64,000 bases of DNA from Nocardioides pinisoli (GCF_024199985.1 NZ_JANARS010000002.1:186001-250000); one strand, 5' to 3'. Positions 43,205 through 52,732 are shown, counted from the first letter of the stretch. Numbers and translations: made by a program. Notes: generated by a model not told the origin, from the letters alone.

Positions 43205-45001
43205 TCACCCGAGGTAGAGCGCCTCGATCTCCTCGCGGGACTCACGCATCACGACGCGCCGCTTGAGCTTGAGGCTGGGGGTGAGCTGACCGCCCTCCTC
43301 GGTCCACTCGCCGGGCAGGATCGTGAACTTGCGGATCGACTCGGCCTTCGACACGGCCTTGTTGGCCTCGTCGACGGCCTCCTGGACCGCGGCGACGAGG
43401 TCGGGGTCGTCGACCAGGTCCGCGACGTCCTTGGACTTGCCGTGCTGCTCGGCCCACGCGGGGAAGGTCTCCCGGTCGATGGTGACCAGCGCGCCGATGA
43501 AGGGTTGTCCGTCACCGACCACCAGGCACTGGTCGACCAGGGCGTGGGCGCGGAGCCGGTCCTCCAGGACGGCCGGAGCGACGTTCTTTCCGCCGGCCGT
43601 CACGAGGATCTCCTTCTTGCGGCCGGTGATGCGGACGAAGCCCTCGTCGTCGACCTCGCCCACGTCGCCGGTGTGGAACCAGCCGTCCCGGTCGATCGCC
43701 TCGGCCGAGGCCTCCTCGTCACCCCAGTAGCCCGCGAAGACCTGGCCACCGCGGAAGAGAAGCTCACCGTCGTCGGCGACGCGCACGCTCGTGCCGGGCA
43801 GGGGGCGTCCCACCGTGCCGATCTTGGTGGCGTCGGGGAGGTTGGCGGACAGTGCGGCAGTCGTCTCCGTGAGGCCGTACCCCTCGAGCACCGTGAGGCC
43901 GATGCCGCGGTAGAAGTGTCCGAGCCGGTCGCCCAGCGGTGCGCCACCCGAGATGGCGTACGTGCAGCTCCCGCCGAGGGCGTGGCGCAGCTTGCCGTAG
44001 ACGAGGCGGTCGAAGAGCGCGTGCTGGGCGCGCAGGCGTACTGGCACCCGCTTGCCGTCCGACGCCCGTGACCAGGCGATCGCGACGTCGGCCGCGCGGT
44101 CGAAGATCCTGCCGCGGCCATCGGCGGTCGCCCGCTGCGAGGCGCTGTTGAAGACCTTCTCGAAGACCCGCGGCACCGCCAGGATGAAGGTCGGCTTGAA
44201 CTCGCCGAGGTCGGTCACCAGGTTCTTGATGTCGGCGCTGTGGCCCATCTTGGCTCGGCTCTTCACGGCGCCGATCTGGATGATGCGCGCGAAGACGTGC
44301 GCGAGCGGCAGGAACAGAAGCGTCGAGGCCTCGTGGCTGTCGAACAGCTCGTGCAGCTCGTCGACGGCCACGCCGAGCTCGAACATGAAGTTGCCGTGGG
44401 TGATCATGCAGCCCTTGGGCTTGCCCGTCGTGCCGCTGGTGTAGATGAGCGTCGCGAGGTCGAGCGGTGTCGCCGACGTACGCCGCTGCTCGAGCACGTC
44501 GTCAGAGATGTCGGACCCGAGACGTCCGAGGACGTCGACGGCGTTGTCCTGCAGCGACCACACGTGCTGGAGCTCGGTGAGGTCACCGGACTGGCGCGCC
44601 TCGCGGACCCGCGCGAGGTGGTCGGGGCCCTCCGCCACGATGGCCCGTGCGCCGGAGTCCTCAAGGATCCAGCCGATCTGCTCGGCCGACGACGTCTCGT
44701 AGATCGGCACGGTGACCGCCCCGGCGAACCAGATGGCGTAGTCGAGGAGCGTCCACTCGTAGCGGGTCTTCGACAGCAGGGCGACCCGGTCGCCGACCTC
44801 CACGCCGGCCGCGACCAAGCCCTTGGCCACCGCTCGCACCTCCTCGAGGAACGTGGCGGCGGTGACGTCGGCCCACCCGTCGTCGGTGCGACGGCTGAAC
44901 ACCACGGTGTCCGCGAAGTCGCGGCCGTTGGTGACGACGTCGTCGGTGAGGTTCCCGGTGGTCGGGATGGTGATGGAGAGCGGCGTCGAGAACTCCCGCA
45001 C
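43205..45001 (-). CDS. Long-chain fatty acid-CoA ligase (FadD15-like)
   Basis: The 598-residue AMP-forming ligase has YTSGTTGKPKG (187-197) for ATP, LEGYGLTETTAALSANLP, GWFHTGDVGEVDDEGFVRIT and RKKEILVTAGGKNVAP. It activates fatty acids to acyl-CoA at the membrane. GTG start with a perfect AGGAGG ribosome site. In M. tuberculosis fadD15 (Rv2187) sits in the same block next to an SRPBCC gene. It is divergent from the SRPBCC operon with 118 nt between. Confidence 0.92.
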   Translation of the reverse strand: MREFSTPLSITIPTTGNLTDDVVTNGRDFADTVVFSRRTDDGWADVTAATFLEEVRAVAKGLVAAGVEVGDRVALLSKTRYEWTLLDYAIWFAGAVTVPIYETSSAEQIGWILEDSGARAIVAEGPDHLARVREARQSGDLTELQHVWSLQDNAVDVLGRLGSDISDDVLEQRRTSATPLDLATLIYTSGTTGKPKGCMITHGNFMFELGVAVDELHELFDSHEASTLLFLPLAHVFARIIQIGAVKSRAKMGHSADIKNLVTDLGEFKPTFILAVPRVFEKVFNSASQRATADGRGRIFDRAADVAIAWSRASDGKRVPVRLRAQHALFDRLVYGKLRHALGGSCTYAISGGAPLGDRLGHFYRGIGLTVLEGYGLTETTAALSANLPDATKIGTVGRPLPGTSVRVADDGELLFRGGQVFAGYWGDEEASAEAIDRDGWFHTGDVGEVDDEGFVRITGRKKEILVTAGGKNVAPAVLEDRLRAHALVDQCLVVGDGQPFIGALVTIDRETFPAWAEQHGKSKDVADLVDDPDLVAAVQEAVDEANKAVSKAESIRKFTILPGEWTEEGGQLTPSLKLKRRVVMRESREEIEALYLG

Positions 45002-45119
45002 GGTGGAACCTCCTGGAGGGTGGTGGACTGCGATCGGCAGGTTATCGCCCGTTCCGGGTTGGCGAGCACGCCCGGTGCACCGGCCCGGCGCGGTCCGCGC
45101 CGTGGGCTAGGCTCCGGCC

Positions 45120-45557
45120 ATGGCCGAACAGACCTCCTCGTCGATCGTCGTCGACGCTCCTCCGGCCGACGTGATGGCCGTCATCGCCGACTTCGAGTCC
45201 TACCCCGAGTGGGCCAAGGGCGTGCAGACGGCCGAGGTCGTCGAGCCGGGAGCCGGTGACCGCGCCGAGCAGGTCTACTTCGCCCTCGACGTCTCGCCCA
45301 TCAAGGACGAGTACACCCTCTCCTACGACTGGGAGGGCGATCGCGAGGTCACCTGGACCCTGGTCGAGGGCAACATGCTGCGCGCCCTCGACGGCGCCTA
45401 CACGCTCGTCGACCGCGGCGACGGCAGCACCGAGGTCACCTACCGCCTCGCGCTCGACGTGAGCATCCCGTTGATCGGCATGCTCAAGCGCAAGGGCGAG
45501 AAGATCCTCATCGACGCCGCGCTGAAGGGCCTCAAGAAGCGCGTCGAGTCGCTCTAA
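45120..45557 (+). CDS. SRPBCC/polyketide cyclase-like protein
   Basis: The 145-residue protein has the helix-grip pattern: EQTSSSIVVDAPPADVMAVI, FESYPEWAKGVQTAEVVEPG, DEYTLSYDWEGDREVTWTLV, and C-terminal helix IGMLKRKGEKILIDAALKGL. It matches the Rv2185c family next to fadD15, and may bind a lipid or polyketide. It heads an operon with the ArsA-like ATPase (14 nt) and the CxxC protein. Confidence 0.85.
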   Translation: MAEQTSSSIVVDAPPADVMAVIADFESYPEWAKGVQTAEVVEPGAGDRAEQVYFALDVSPIKDEYTLSYDWEGDREVTWTLVEGNMLRALDGAYTLVDRGDGSTEVTYRLALDVSIPLIGMLKRKGEKILIDAALKGLKKRVESL

Positions 45558-45571
45558 CGCGCGGTCCGGGC

Positions 45572-46771
45572 ATGCGGATCCTGCTGTTCACCGGCAAGGG
45601 CGGGGTGGGCAAGTCGACGCTGGCCGCGGCGACGGCGTGCGCCAGCGCCGCGGCCGGGCACCGGACGCTGGTGCTGTCCACCGACGCCGCCCACTCACTG
45701 GCCGACGCCCTCGACGTGCCCGCCACGTCCGAGCCGACCGAGGCCGCGGCAAACCTGTGGGTCCAGCACGTCGACGCCCAGAGGCGGTTCGAGCGGTCGT
45801 GGGCCGACATCCAGGGATATCTGCTCAGCGTGCTCGACGTGGCCGGCGTCGACCCGGTCGCCGCCGAGGAGCTCACGGTCATTCCCGGCGCCGAGGAGGT
45901 GCTGGCACTCCTCGAGGTGCGCGCGCAGGCGAGGTCGGGGGAGTGGGACGTGCTGGTCGTCGACTGTGCGCCGACAGCCGAGACGCTCCGCCTGCTGGCG
46001 CTCCCCGAGGCGCTCGGGTGGTACATGACCCGCGTCCTCCCGGTCGAGCGGCGCGTCGTCAAGGCACTGCGGCCCGTCCTGACCCGCGCGGCCGGTGTGC
46101 CGATGCCCGAGGACTCCGTGTTCGACGCGATCGAGCGCCTGCACGCCGATCTCGACGACGTACGCACGGTGCTGACCGGCCCCGACACGTCGGTACGCCT
46201 GGTGCTCACGCCCGAGGCCGTGGTGCTGGCCGAGGCGCGGCGGGCCTACACGTTCCTGACGCTCTTCGGCTACCAGGTCGATACCGCGATCGTGAACCGT
46301 GTCTTCCCCGAGGAGGGGGCCGACGAGTGGCGGCGCGCCTGGGTGGAGGCCCAGTGCCGCCAGCTCGCGGACGCCGCCGACTCCTTCGCCGGGCTCGAGC
46401 TCCGCACGTCGGTCTACCGGGCGAGCGAGCCGGTGGGCCGGCACGAGCTGCTCGACCTCGCGGCATCGGTGTACGACGGCTCGGACCCGCTCGCACGCGG
46501 CACGACGACGACCCCCATGTCCGTCCGCGCGGCGGCCGGCGGCCTCGTGCTGTCGCTGCCGCTGCCGCTCGTGGCCCAGGACGACGTCGGCCTCGTCCGG
46601 AAGGGCGATGAGCTGGTCGTCTCGGTGGCGTCGTACCGTCGGCTCCTGACGCTGCCCTCCGGGCTCGCGCGCCATCGGGTGGTCGGTGCGCGGGTGCGCG
46701 ACGGTCAGCTCCAGGTCCGGTTCACCGAGCCGGCCGCCGCATCCACCGACCTGTCCGAGGGGGCCCTGTGA
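45572..46771 (+). CDS. ArsA/Get3-like ATPase (Rv2184c family)
   Basis: The 399-residue protein has the deviant P-loop GKGGVGKST (8-16) and STDAAHSLADALDV, PGAEEVLALLEVRAQA, and VVDCAPTAETLRLLALPEAL (Switch II). It ends with a beta-rich tail (ALVLSLPLPLVAQDDVG-like region, given here in part). It is a single-domain dimer-type member unlike the double-domain arsenite pump. No ArsB is nearby, so a chaperone or targeting role is more likely than arsenic resistance. The next gene overlaps by GTGA. Confidence 0.88.
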   Translation: MRILLFTGKGGVGKSTLAAATACASAAAGHRTLVLSTDAAHSLADALDVPATSEPTEAAANLWVQHVDAQRRFERSWADIQGYLLSVLDVAGVDPVAAEELTVIPGAEEVLALLEVRAQARSGEWDVLVVDCAPTAETLRLLALPEALGWYMTRVLPVERRVVKALRPVLTRAAGVPMPEDSVFDAIERLHADLDDVRTVLTGPDTSVRLVLTPEAVVLAEARRAYTFLTLFGYQVDTAIVNRVFPEEGADEWRRAWVEAQCRQLADAADSFAGLELRTSVYRASEPVGRHELLDLAASVYDGSDPLARGTTTTPMSVRAAAGGLVLSLPLPLVAQDDVGLVRKGDELVVSVASYRRLLTLPSGLARHRVVGARVRDGQLQVRFTEPAAASTDLSEGAL

Positions 46772-47151
46772 CCGACGCCGAACCGCACGACGTCGGCACC
46801 CTGGGCGAGGAGGCCGCCAAGCTCCTCGGCGCGCTGTCGGGGTGGGCGCGCGAGCACGCCTCGGAGGCCGGGGACGGGTTGTCCGGCTTTGCGTCGCAGG
46901 CAGCCACCGCGGCGCACGACCTCAACGAGCACCTGGCGACCGGTGCCGCCGAGTGCACGGTCTGCCCCCTGTGCCGCGCGATCAGCACCGTCCGGCATGT
47001 CAGCCCCGAGGTCACGGCTCACCTGACCGCCGCGGCGACCTCGCTCGCGCAGGCTGCAGCAGCGCTCCTGGCGACCGGGCCGCACTCGTCCACGGGCGCG
47101 GACGAGGTCGAGCATATCGGCCTCGCCGACGACTGGCCTGAGAACGAGTGA
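46768..47151 (+). CDS. Conserved hypothetical with CxxC motif (127 aa)
   Basis: The protein is helical and Ala-rich with one CTVCPLCRAI segment (CxxCxxC type, about residues 71-78). The GTG start overlaps the ArsA-like gene. It occurs in the same operon in related genomes and may be a partner of the ATPase, perhaps a metal-bound adaptor; that is inference. The convergent TadG stop lies 1 nt away. Confidence 0.65.
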   Translation: MTDAEPHDVGTLGEEAAKLLGALSGWAREHASEAGDGLSGFASQAATAAHDLNEHLATGAAECTVCPLCRAISTVRHVSPEVTAHLTAAATSLAQAAAALLATGPHSSTGADEVEHIGLADDWPENE

Positions 47152-47152
47152 C

Positions 47153-48415
47153 TTACCTGGTCAGTCGCACCTGGCGGACTCCCTTGTCGCAGTCTGTGTC
47201 TCCTAGGTCGCACTCGGACGGGTCAACGCTGCCCGACGCCTGGGCGCGTTGGTAGACGACGACGAGGTAGTTGGTGTCCATCAAGGGATGACCGCTGCCG
47301 TTCTTCTCAAGAAGCATCTGATCCAACGCCGCATCGACGCTCGACGCACCGCAGATTGGGCCCGGTGACGAGTCTCGGTAATGCTTGCTCGGTTGCTTGC
47401 CGAAGTGGTACCCGCACACTGTGACAGCCATGAACGCGTGGACCGGGAAGACAGCGCTGGTGCCGCTGCCCGTCACGGAGGAGGTGGCGCAGGTGGGCGG
47501 TGCACAGAAGACTGGGATAAACGAGAGCGCCTCAGAATCGATCAGGGCCTGCCATCCATCTTCGATGTGGCCAGCGTCTGGCGCACCCGGATCTCCGCTC
47601 ATGCAGTCGAACGGACGGGTGGTCGGAATAGGGGGACAAGCGTTTGCGAGAATGCTGTTGAGATGAGAGGGGCTGGTCGCCGCGTCTTGACCATCCACGA
47701 TGCTCACCTGGTCTTTACAGCCGTTCATGATCTGAGCTTGGAGCGCCGAAGTACCACTCGTGTCATCTCCGTCGTCCGAGTGCTCGCCGGGGCAGTCGAG
47801 CATCCACCAGTTGCCGTCGACAGGCGGCACCGGGCAACTCGCCGGCGGGGTGTGACCATTGCCCGGAGCGTAGATGCGAAAGGGATCGCCGGGCGCGAGC
47901 GCCGGATCGATTTCGCTGGAACAGACGGCCAGAGGCCGCAGTCGGTTACCTACGCCGGTGGCGGGTTCGACGACAGCGGTGGCTGTGCGAGAAACGGCGT
48001 AGTCGCCCGAGTGGCCGACGAGGTTGCCAAAAAGGTCTGGGCTGGTGCCCTTCACCTTTGCTGTGACCTCGAGCCCGTCAGCCGTGCATGCTGCCGTAAA
48101 ATCACTCGCGGCCATCGCGGCGGTGCCGGAACTCGGTGTGTTGAGGGTTACCTTGGAGCCCGCCTCAGACGTGGCGTCGCCGAGTTTGTCTGCACGAATT
48201 TGCGAGCAGTCGGCATGAAGACTTGTTGCGAACACTCCGGCAGCGCTTAGAGCAGCCGCGTCAGCTGCGGTCTGAAGCTGGCGCTTGTTGGCATAGGCCA
48301 TGCCCAGATCTGCAGTGAACGCCATCATGCCGATCAACACTGTCGCCATCAGGCCGACCAGGATCGCCGTAGCGCCCGACTCGTCACGAATCATGCGTGA
48401 TCTCAACGTCATCAT
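47153..48415 (-). CDS. TadG-like pilus assembly protein
   Basis: The 420-residue protein has an N-terminal positive tail, a TadE/G-like helix after [40 protein letters not shown] typical of Flp_Tad/TadG, and a large extracytoplasmic domain rich in Cys and Pro (about ten cysteines, possible disulfides). It is a pseudopilin-like secreted component. Codon use is slightly less GC-rich than neighbours. It overlaps the TadE gene by ATGATG. It is 4.2 kb from rcpC, with unrelated genes between. Confidence 0.85.
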   Translation of the reverse strand: MMTLRSRMIRDESGATAILVGLMATVLIGMMAFTADLGMAYANKRQLQTAADAAALSAAGVFATSLHADCSQIRADKLGDATSEAGSKVTLNTPSSGTAAMAASDFTAACTADGLEVTAKVKGTSPDLFGNLVGHSGDYAVSRTATAVVEPATGVGNRLRPLAVCSSEIDPALAPGDPFRIYAPGNGHTPPASCPVPPVDGNWWMLDCPGEHSDDGDDTSGTSALQAQIMNGCKDQVSIVDGQDAATSPSHLNSILANACPPIPTTRPFDCMSGDPGAPDAGHIEDGWQALIDSEALSFIPVFCAPPTCATSSVTGSGTSAVFPVHAFMAVTVCGYHFGKQPSKHYRDSSPGPICGASSVDAALDQMLLEKNGSGHPLMDTNYLVVVYQRAQASGSVDPSECDLGDTDCDKGVRQVRLTR

Positions 48416-48879
48416 GAGTACTCACAACGCATAACGCCCTGACCGGTCAACGTCGGCGCGGGAATCAGGTTGAAGGGAGGGAAGGTGGCCACCCATGGGT
48501 TACTGCTCCCGAGCCGGGTCATGGTGACGGTCACGTTGGTCACGAGGGGCCCGGAGGCTGGCTTCGTGCATGGAAAGTCCGAATCGTCTCCCGCTGTGCA
48601 ATTCGAGATTGCAGGTGTGGGCACCTGGCTTGCGGGCATGCCGATGGTACCCGCGGAGGCCTTTCCTTCGTTCTCAATTGCAAGGCACGAGTTGCCTGCA
48701 ACGGCACCAAATCGGGCTGCTTGGCGCGCGGCGTTGTTGAGCGAGATCTGCTGAGCGAACACGAAGCCGAAATTGATGATCCCGATCACAATCAGCAGCA
48801 GCAACGGGACAACGAGCGCAAACTCGACCGCCGACGCACCGTCCTCGGTGCGACGCTTCATCCGTGTGCTTAAGCGCAT
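48412..48879 (-). CDS. TadE-like pilus assembly protein
   Basis: The 155-residue protein has the TadE pattern [20 protein letters not shown] and [20 protein letters not shown], followed by a Cys-containing periplasmic part. TadE and TadG pseudopilins are required for Tad pilus formation in other bacteria. A TGACT-N5-TGACTA direct repeat lies about 100 nt upstream (48979-48994). The 158-nt upstream gap shows no other gene. Confidence 0.88.
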   Translation of the reverse strand: MRLSTRMKRRTEDGASAVEFALVVPLLLLIVIGIINFGFVFAQQISLNNAARQAARFGAVAGNSCLAIENEGKASAGTIGMPASQVPTPAISNCTAGDDSDFPCTKPASGPLVTNVTVTMTRLGSSNPWVATFPPFNLIPAPTLTGQGVMRCEYS

Positions 48880-48978
48880 GAGATCCCCTTTCCCCGAGGT
48901 GTCCGTCCGTCACGGTAGGAGGTGTCGGTCTCGGGTGTCGCTGCTTTGACGACACTCTTGTCCGTCCGTGACGCAAGA

Positions 48979-48995
48979 TGACTCGAAGTGACTAG
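48979..48995 (-). promoter_or_regulatory. Direct TGACT repeats upstream of TadE
   Basis: TGACT at 48979-48983 and TGACTAG at 48989-48995 are exactly 10 bp apart, about 100 nt before the TadE start; related to the GACTA/TAGTC half-sites before the other Tad units. Confidence 0.35.
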
Positions 48996-49037
48996 ACGGC
49001 CGTGCCGACCGGGCCATGCCGATCGTGGTGCGCCAAG

Positions 49038-50006
49038 ATGTGGCGCGTGAACGAGGGCGTGGTGGTCGGGGTCGACATCGGCGGCACCAAGGTGCTGGCC
49101 GGCGTGGTCGATGACGAGGGCCGGGTCGCCCGCACTGCGCTTCGTACGACACCGGGGCGTCGCGTGGTGACGAGGCGGGTCGAGGACGCCTTGGTCGAGG
49201 GCATCGTGGAGGCCGCCGGGGGCGAGCCGCTTGCGGGAGTGGGCGTGGCCGCGGCGGGCTTCGTCGACTCGGCGGGGGAGCGGGTCATGTTCGCCCCCCA
49301 CCTCCCGTGGCAGGGCGAGCCGCTCAAGCACCTGCTGGAGGAGCGACTCGGCTGCCCGGTCGGCCTCGACAACGACGCCAACTGCGCGGCGCGCGCCGAG
49401 GCCCGTTTCGGCGCTGCCCGGGGGGCGGCGTCGGCCCTGATGGTCACGATGGGCACCGGGATCGGGGGCGCGGTCCTGCTGGAAGGACGGGTCGTCCGGG
49501 GCGCCAACGGGATGGCGGGGGAGTTCGGGCACATGCAGGTCGTGCCCGACGGCCAGGCGTGCGAGTGCGGGCGGCGGGGCTGCTGGGAGCAGTACTCGTC
49601 GGGCAACGCGCTGGTGCGCAACGTCCGCGCTCTCATGGTCGGGCAGCCGTCTGTGCTGAGCGACATGACGGATGGCGACCCCGACCGCATCACCGGGCCG
49701 ATGGTCACGATCGCTGCGGAGCAGGGCGACCTCGTCGCACGCCAGGCGTTCGCGTCGGTGGGCCACTGGCTCGGCGTCGGCGTGGCGAACCTCGTCGCGG
49801 CGCTCGACCCGGAGGTGATCGTCGTCGGGGGTGGCGTCTCAGCCGCGGGGGACCGCCTGCTCGAGCCGGCGCGGGACGCGCTGCGTCACACCCTGGTCGG
49901 AGCAGCGCATCGCCGGATCCCCGGTCTGGTCGCGGCCGAGCTGGGCCCACAGGCGGGGATGATCGGGGCCGCGCTCCTGGTCGCCGAGCCTCAACCCCGG
50001 CGGTAG
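49038..50006 (+). CDS. ROK-family glucokinase
   Basis: The 322-residue protein has GVDIGGTKVLAGVVDDEG (ATP), VGLDNDANCAARAEARFGAA, GTGIGGAVLLEGRVVRGANG and the zinc motif CECGRRGCWEQ (175-185). It phosphorylates glucose and may act in catabolite control, as GlkA does in Streptomyces, where it lies in a similar neighbourhood. ATG 49038 or GTG 49047. It overlaps the convergent TIGR00300 gene by 16 nt. Confidence 0.92.
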   Translation: MWRVNEGVVVGVDIGGTKVLAGVVDDEGRVARTALRTTPGRRVVTRRVEDALVEGIVEAAGGEPLAGVGVAAAGFVDSAGERVMFAPHLPWQGEPLKHLLEERLGCPVGLDNDANCAARAEARFGAARGAASALMVTMGTGIGGAVLLEGRVVRGANGMAGEFGHMQVVPDGQACECGRRGCWEQYSSGNALVRNVRALMVGQPSVLSDMTDGDPDRITGPMVTIAAEQGDLVARQAFASVGHWLGVGVANLVAALDPEVIVVGGGVSAAGDRLLEPARDALRHTLVGAAHRRIPGLVAAELGPQAGMIGAALLVAEPQPRR

Positions 50007-51226
50007 TCCGGCACGAGCTCGAGCGCGAGCTGTTCGAGGAACAGCCCGACGTCGGTGACGATGCCGCGCCCCTGGCCGGTGCCCCGGTCGGCGAGCCGGG
50101 TGACGATGGCCGGGTTGATGTCGACGCAGACCAGCGGCACGGAGGCCGGGAGGAGGCCACCCGTGGCGACGGCGTAGAGCTGGGTCGCCATCATCAGGCA
50201 GTAGCTGACGTCGTGGATCTCGGCCCGCATGGCGCGCTGGCCCTCGACCACGTCGGTGTGGACATCGGGGAGGGGACCGTCGTCACGGACGGACCCGACG
50301 AGGACGAAGCGCTTGCCCTCGGTGACCAGCGCGCGCATCACGCCGCTGGGCAGGACGCCGTCGCGGACCGCACGCTCGATGGAGCCGGCCCTCCGGATGG
50401 TGTTGACCGCCCGGACCCGGTGCTCGTGACCGTGCTCGTGGCCCGGGGGTGCGCTGCCGTCCGGGCTCGGGCCGTAGAGGGCGGTCTCGATGTCGAGCGC
50501 GGCCATGGCGTTGCCGGCGAAGAGGACGTCCACCCAACCCGCCCGCACGAGGGCGACCATCGCGGGTACGCCGCCCGCGTGGACGACGCCGGGACCGGTC
50601 ACCCACAGCAGCCGTCCGCCCGAGGCCCGCGCCCGCCGCATCCCGTCGGCCACCTGCCGGACGAGCACCGCCTGCGGGCGCTCCGGTCCGTGCCCACCCT
50701 CGAACGAGGCGACGGCCTCGGCCGCGGGGGCGGGGTCGGGCACGGTCACCTGGATGCCGGACGCCCCCACCACGACGCTCATGCCGCGGACGACGTCCGA
50801 CAGCGGCACCGTCCGCACCCGCAGGTCACCGGAGGGCGACTCCTCGACGACGAGCCCGCAGTCCATCTCGGGGTTGTCGACGTCGAGCCACCGCCCCCCG
50901 AGGCACACCTGCGTCTCGAGGTTGGTCGTCGCGTAGAACCCGTCCGGAAGCACGCCGTCCGCGTCGGCGGTCGCGACCGCGGCGTCGCCGTGGGACACCT
51001 GGTTGACCCCGCGGGTCTGCAGCCGCATGAGCAGGCGCTGGAGCGCGTCGTCGTCCGGGGCCTCCACGGTGATGCGGGCGCTGCTCGGGTCGTGCGCGTC
51101 GCGGCCGACGTCGAACTCCTCGATGACGAACTCGCCGCCGTACTCGCGGATGTCGTCGAGGACGCGCGACAGGATGCCGCTGTCCATGAGGTGCCCTGTG
51201 ACCTCGACCGTCTCCCGCGACCCCAC
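49991..51226 (-). CDS. TIGR00300 family protein (ornithine cyclodeaminase / LOR-SDH-like)
   Basis: The 411-residue protein begins GSRETVEVTGHLMDSGILSR, continues GGEFVIEEFDVGRDAHDPSS and QTRGVNQVSHGDAAVATADA, and has GRLLWVTGPGVVHAGGVPAM and VCVDINPAIVTRLADRGTGQ. This matches the TIGR00300/LOR-SDH family, also found as the C-terminal part of ArgZ/AgrE, which converts ornithine to proline. Activity here is unproved. A HEHGHEH stretch may bind metal. GTG 51226 is chosen; the frame stays open far upstream, which is a shadow. Confidence 0.75.
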   Translation of the reverse strand: MGSRETVEVTGHLMDSGILSRVLDDIREYGGEFVIEEFDVGRDAHDPSSARITVEAPDDDALQRLLMRLQTRGVNQVSHGDAAVATADADGVLPDGFYATTNLETQVCLGGRWLDVDNPEMDCGLVVEESPSGDLRVRTVPLSDVVRGMSVVVGASGIQVTVPDPAPAAEAVASFEGGHGPERPQAVLVRQVADGMRRARASGGRLLWVTGPGVVHAGGVPAMVALVRAGWVDVLFAGNAMAALDIETALYGPSPDGSAPPGHEHGHEHRVRAVNTIRRAGSIERAVRDGVLPSGVMRALVTEGKRFVLVGSVRDDGPLPDVHTDVVEGQRAMRAEIHDVSYCLMMATQLYAVATGGLLPASVPLVCVDINPAIVTRLADRGTGQGRGIVTDVGLFLEQLALELVPDYRRG

Positions 51227-51309
51227 CCGGCAGACCCTACGCCTGCGCAGGGGTCTCTGACAGGTCTCGTGACAGGGGTCAGGACGCCTTCCTCGACCGG
51301 CGATGAGGA

Positions 51310-51783
51310 CTAGATGCGGGAGCCGTCGTCCCAGGGATCGCGGGGCGCCTTGGGCATGTCGAGCACGAGGTAGGCGAACCCCCCGACGAACCAGCCGACC
51401 AGCATCCAGCCGACCAGCGGGTGCACGTAGATGGACAGGAACCCGATGACGAGGGCGATCACCGGCGCCACGAAGATGCCGGCCCAGGCCAGCCCGCGCT
51501 GCCAGGTGCGGGGGACCGGGAACGGGGGCGCCGGCGGCGGCCGGAAGCGCTCGGCCTCCGCGATCGCCTGCTCGCGCCGCTCGACCTCGTCGTCGTCGCG
51601 CAGGTGCTCCGGCAGGTCGGTCGGGGACGGCCCGGCGGGAGCGCTCGACGGCGGCTCTTCGGAGGCGGTCGCCGGGGCGTCGGCAGGGGCCGACGGCTCG
51701 TCGAGGACGGCGCGCTCGCCATAGTTCTCGACGATCTCGCGCCAGGCGAGCTCGGCGCGGCTCTCGTCCTCCGGGCGACTCAC
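51310..51783 (-). CDS. Conserved membrane protein (157 aa)
   Basis: The protein has a hydrophilic, acidic Pro/Ala-rich N-terminus (SRPEDESRAELAWREIVENY, then to about residue 90) and two C-terminal helices (GLAWAGIFVAPVIALVIGFL and PLVGWMLVGWFVGGFAYLVL), ending DPWDDGSRI. It is an actinobacterial family of unknown function. The GTG start is at the divergent region before the esterase gene. Confidence 0.75.
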   Translation of the reverse strand: MSRPEDESRAELAWREIVENYGERAVLDEPSAPADAPATASEEPPSSAPAGPSPTDLPEHLRDDDEVERREQAIAEAERFRPPPAPPFPVPRTWQRGLAWAGIFVAPVIALVIGFLSIYVHPLVGWMLVGWFVGGFAYLVLDMPKAPRDPWDDGSRI

Positions 51784-51910
51784 GCGGACCACGGTAGCCG
51801 CAGGACGTGAACGGGTCCCGTGACGGGCGCCCCGGGCGCCCTCCTCGACCAGCGAGACCGGGCGCGCCGCCTGACCGGCGGAGAGGCCGATCCTGGTGCA
51901 CACTGTGCGC

Positions 51911-52723
51911 GTGAGGATCCCCTTCCGCGGCGCGCAGGCCGCACCCCTCGACCCGACACTGGTCGCACCGATGTCCACGCCCGCGAATCCCGAGCTGACC
52001 TCTGGGCGGCGCATCGGCGTACTCGTCGTCCATGGTTTCACCGGCAGCCCTGCCTCGATGCGGCCGTGGGCCGAGGACCTCGCTGCTCGCGGGTACGCCG
52101 TCGAGATGCCGCTGCTGCCCGGTCACGGCACGCGGTGGCAGGACATGAACAAGGTGAGGTGGACCGACTGGACGGCGACCGTCGAGGGCGCCTTCGACAA
52201 GCTCGCCGCCGAGAACGACACCGTCGTGGCGGTGGGGCTCTCCATGGGCGGCGCCCTGTCGCTGCGGCTCGCAGCAGACCGCGGCGAGGAGCTCGCCGGC
52301 GTCGTCCTGGTCAATGCGGCCGTCGACTCGATGCGCAAGGATGCGGTGCTTCTGCCCGTCCTCAAGCGCTTCGTGCCCGCTTTCCCCGGCATCAGGAACG
52401 ACATCAAGAAGCCGGGCATGGACGAGATCGCCTACCCCGTCATCCCGCTGAAGGCGGCGTACGAGATGTCTGGCGGTTGGGCCGAGCTGAGGCGTGACCT
52501 GCCAAGGATCACCATCCCGGTCCTCTACTTCCGGTCCAAGGAGGACCACGTCGCCGACATCTCGTCGTCCAAGGCGATCAATGCCGGCCTGTCGTCGAAG
52601 GACTTCGAGGAGCGGGTGCTCGAGGACAGCTACCACGTCGCCACCCTCGACAACGACGCGCCGCGGATCTTCGCCGAGTCCGCCGAGTTCATCGAGCGGG
52701 TCACCGCCCAGAAGCAGGGATAG
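51911..52723 (+). CDS. Alpha/beta hydrolase (Est30/monoacylglycerol lipase-like esterase)
   Basis: The 270-residue enzyme has GVLVVHGFTGSPASMRPWAE (oxyanion), the nucleophile GLSMGGALSL, RSKEDHVAD (Asp) and DSYHVATLDND (His). It is a carboxylesterase or monoglyceride lipase. The start is ambiguous: GTG at 51896, 51905 or 51911, or ATG 51971. It ends 9 nt before plsC, and a role in lipid turnover fits. Confidence 0.85.
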   Translation: MRIPFRGAQAAPLDPTLVAPMSTPANPELTSGRRIGVLVVHGFTGSPASMRPWAEDLAARGYAVEMPLLPGHGTRWQDMNKVRWTDWTATVEGAFDKLAAENDTVVAVGLSMGGALSLRLAADRGEELAGVVLVNAAVDSMRKDAVLLPVLKRFVPAFPGIRNDIKKPGMDEIAYPVIPLKAAYEMSGGWAELRRDLPRITIPVLYFRSKEDHVADISSSKAINAGLSSKDFEERVLEDSYHVATLDNDAPRIFAESAEFIERVTAQKQG

Positions 52724-52732
52724 TCTCGGACC

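Noticed and set aside
45572-46771. Arsenic efflux ATPase
   Set aside because: There is no ArsB, ArsR or ArsC nearby, and the neighbours match the Rv2184c-type block.
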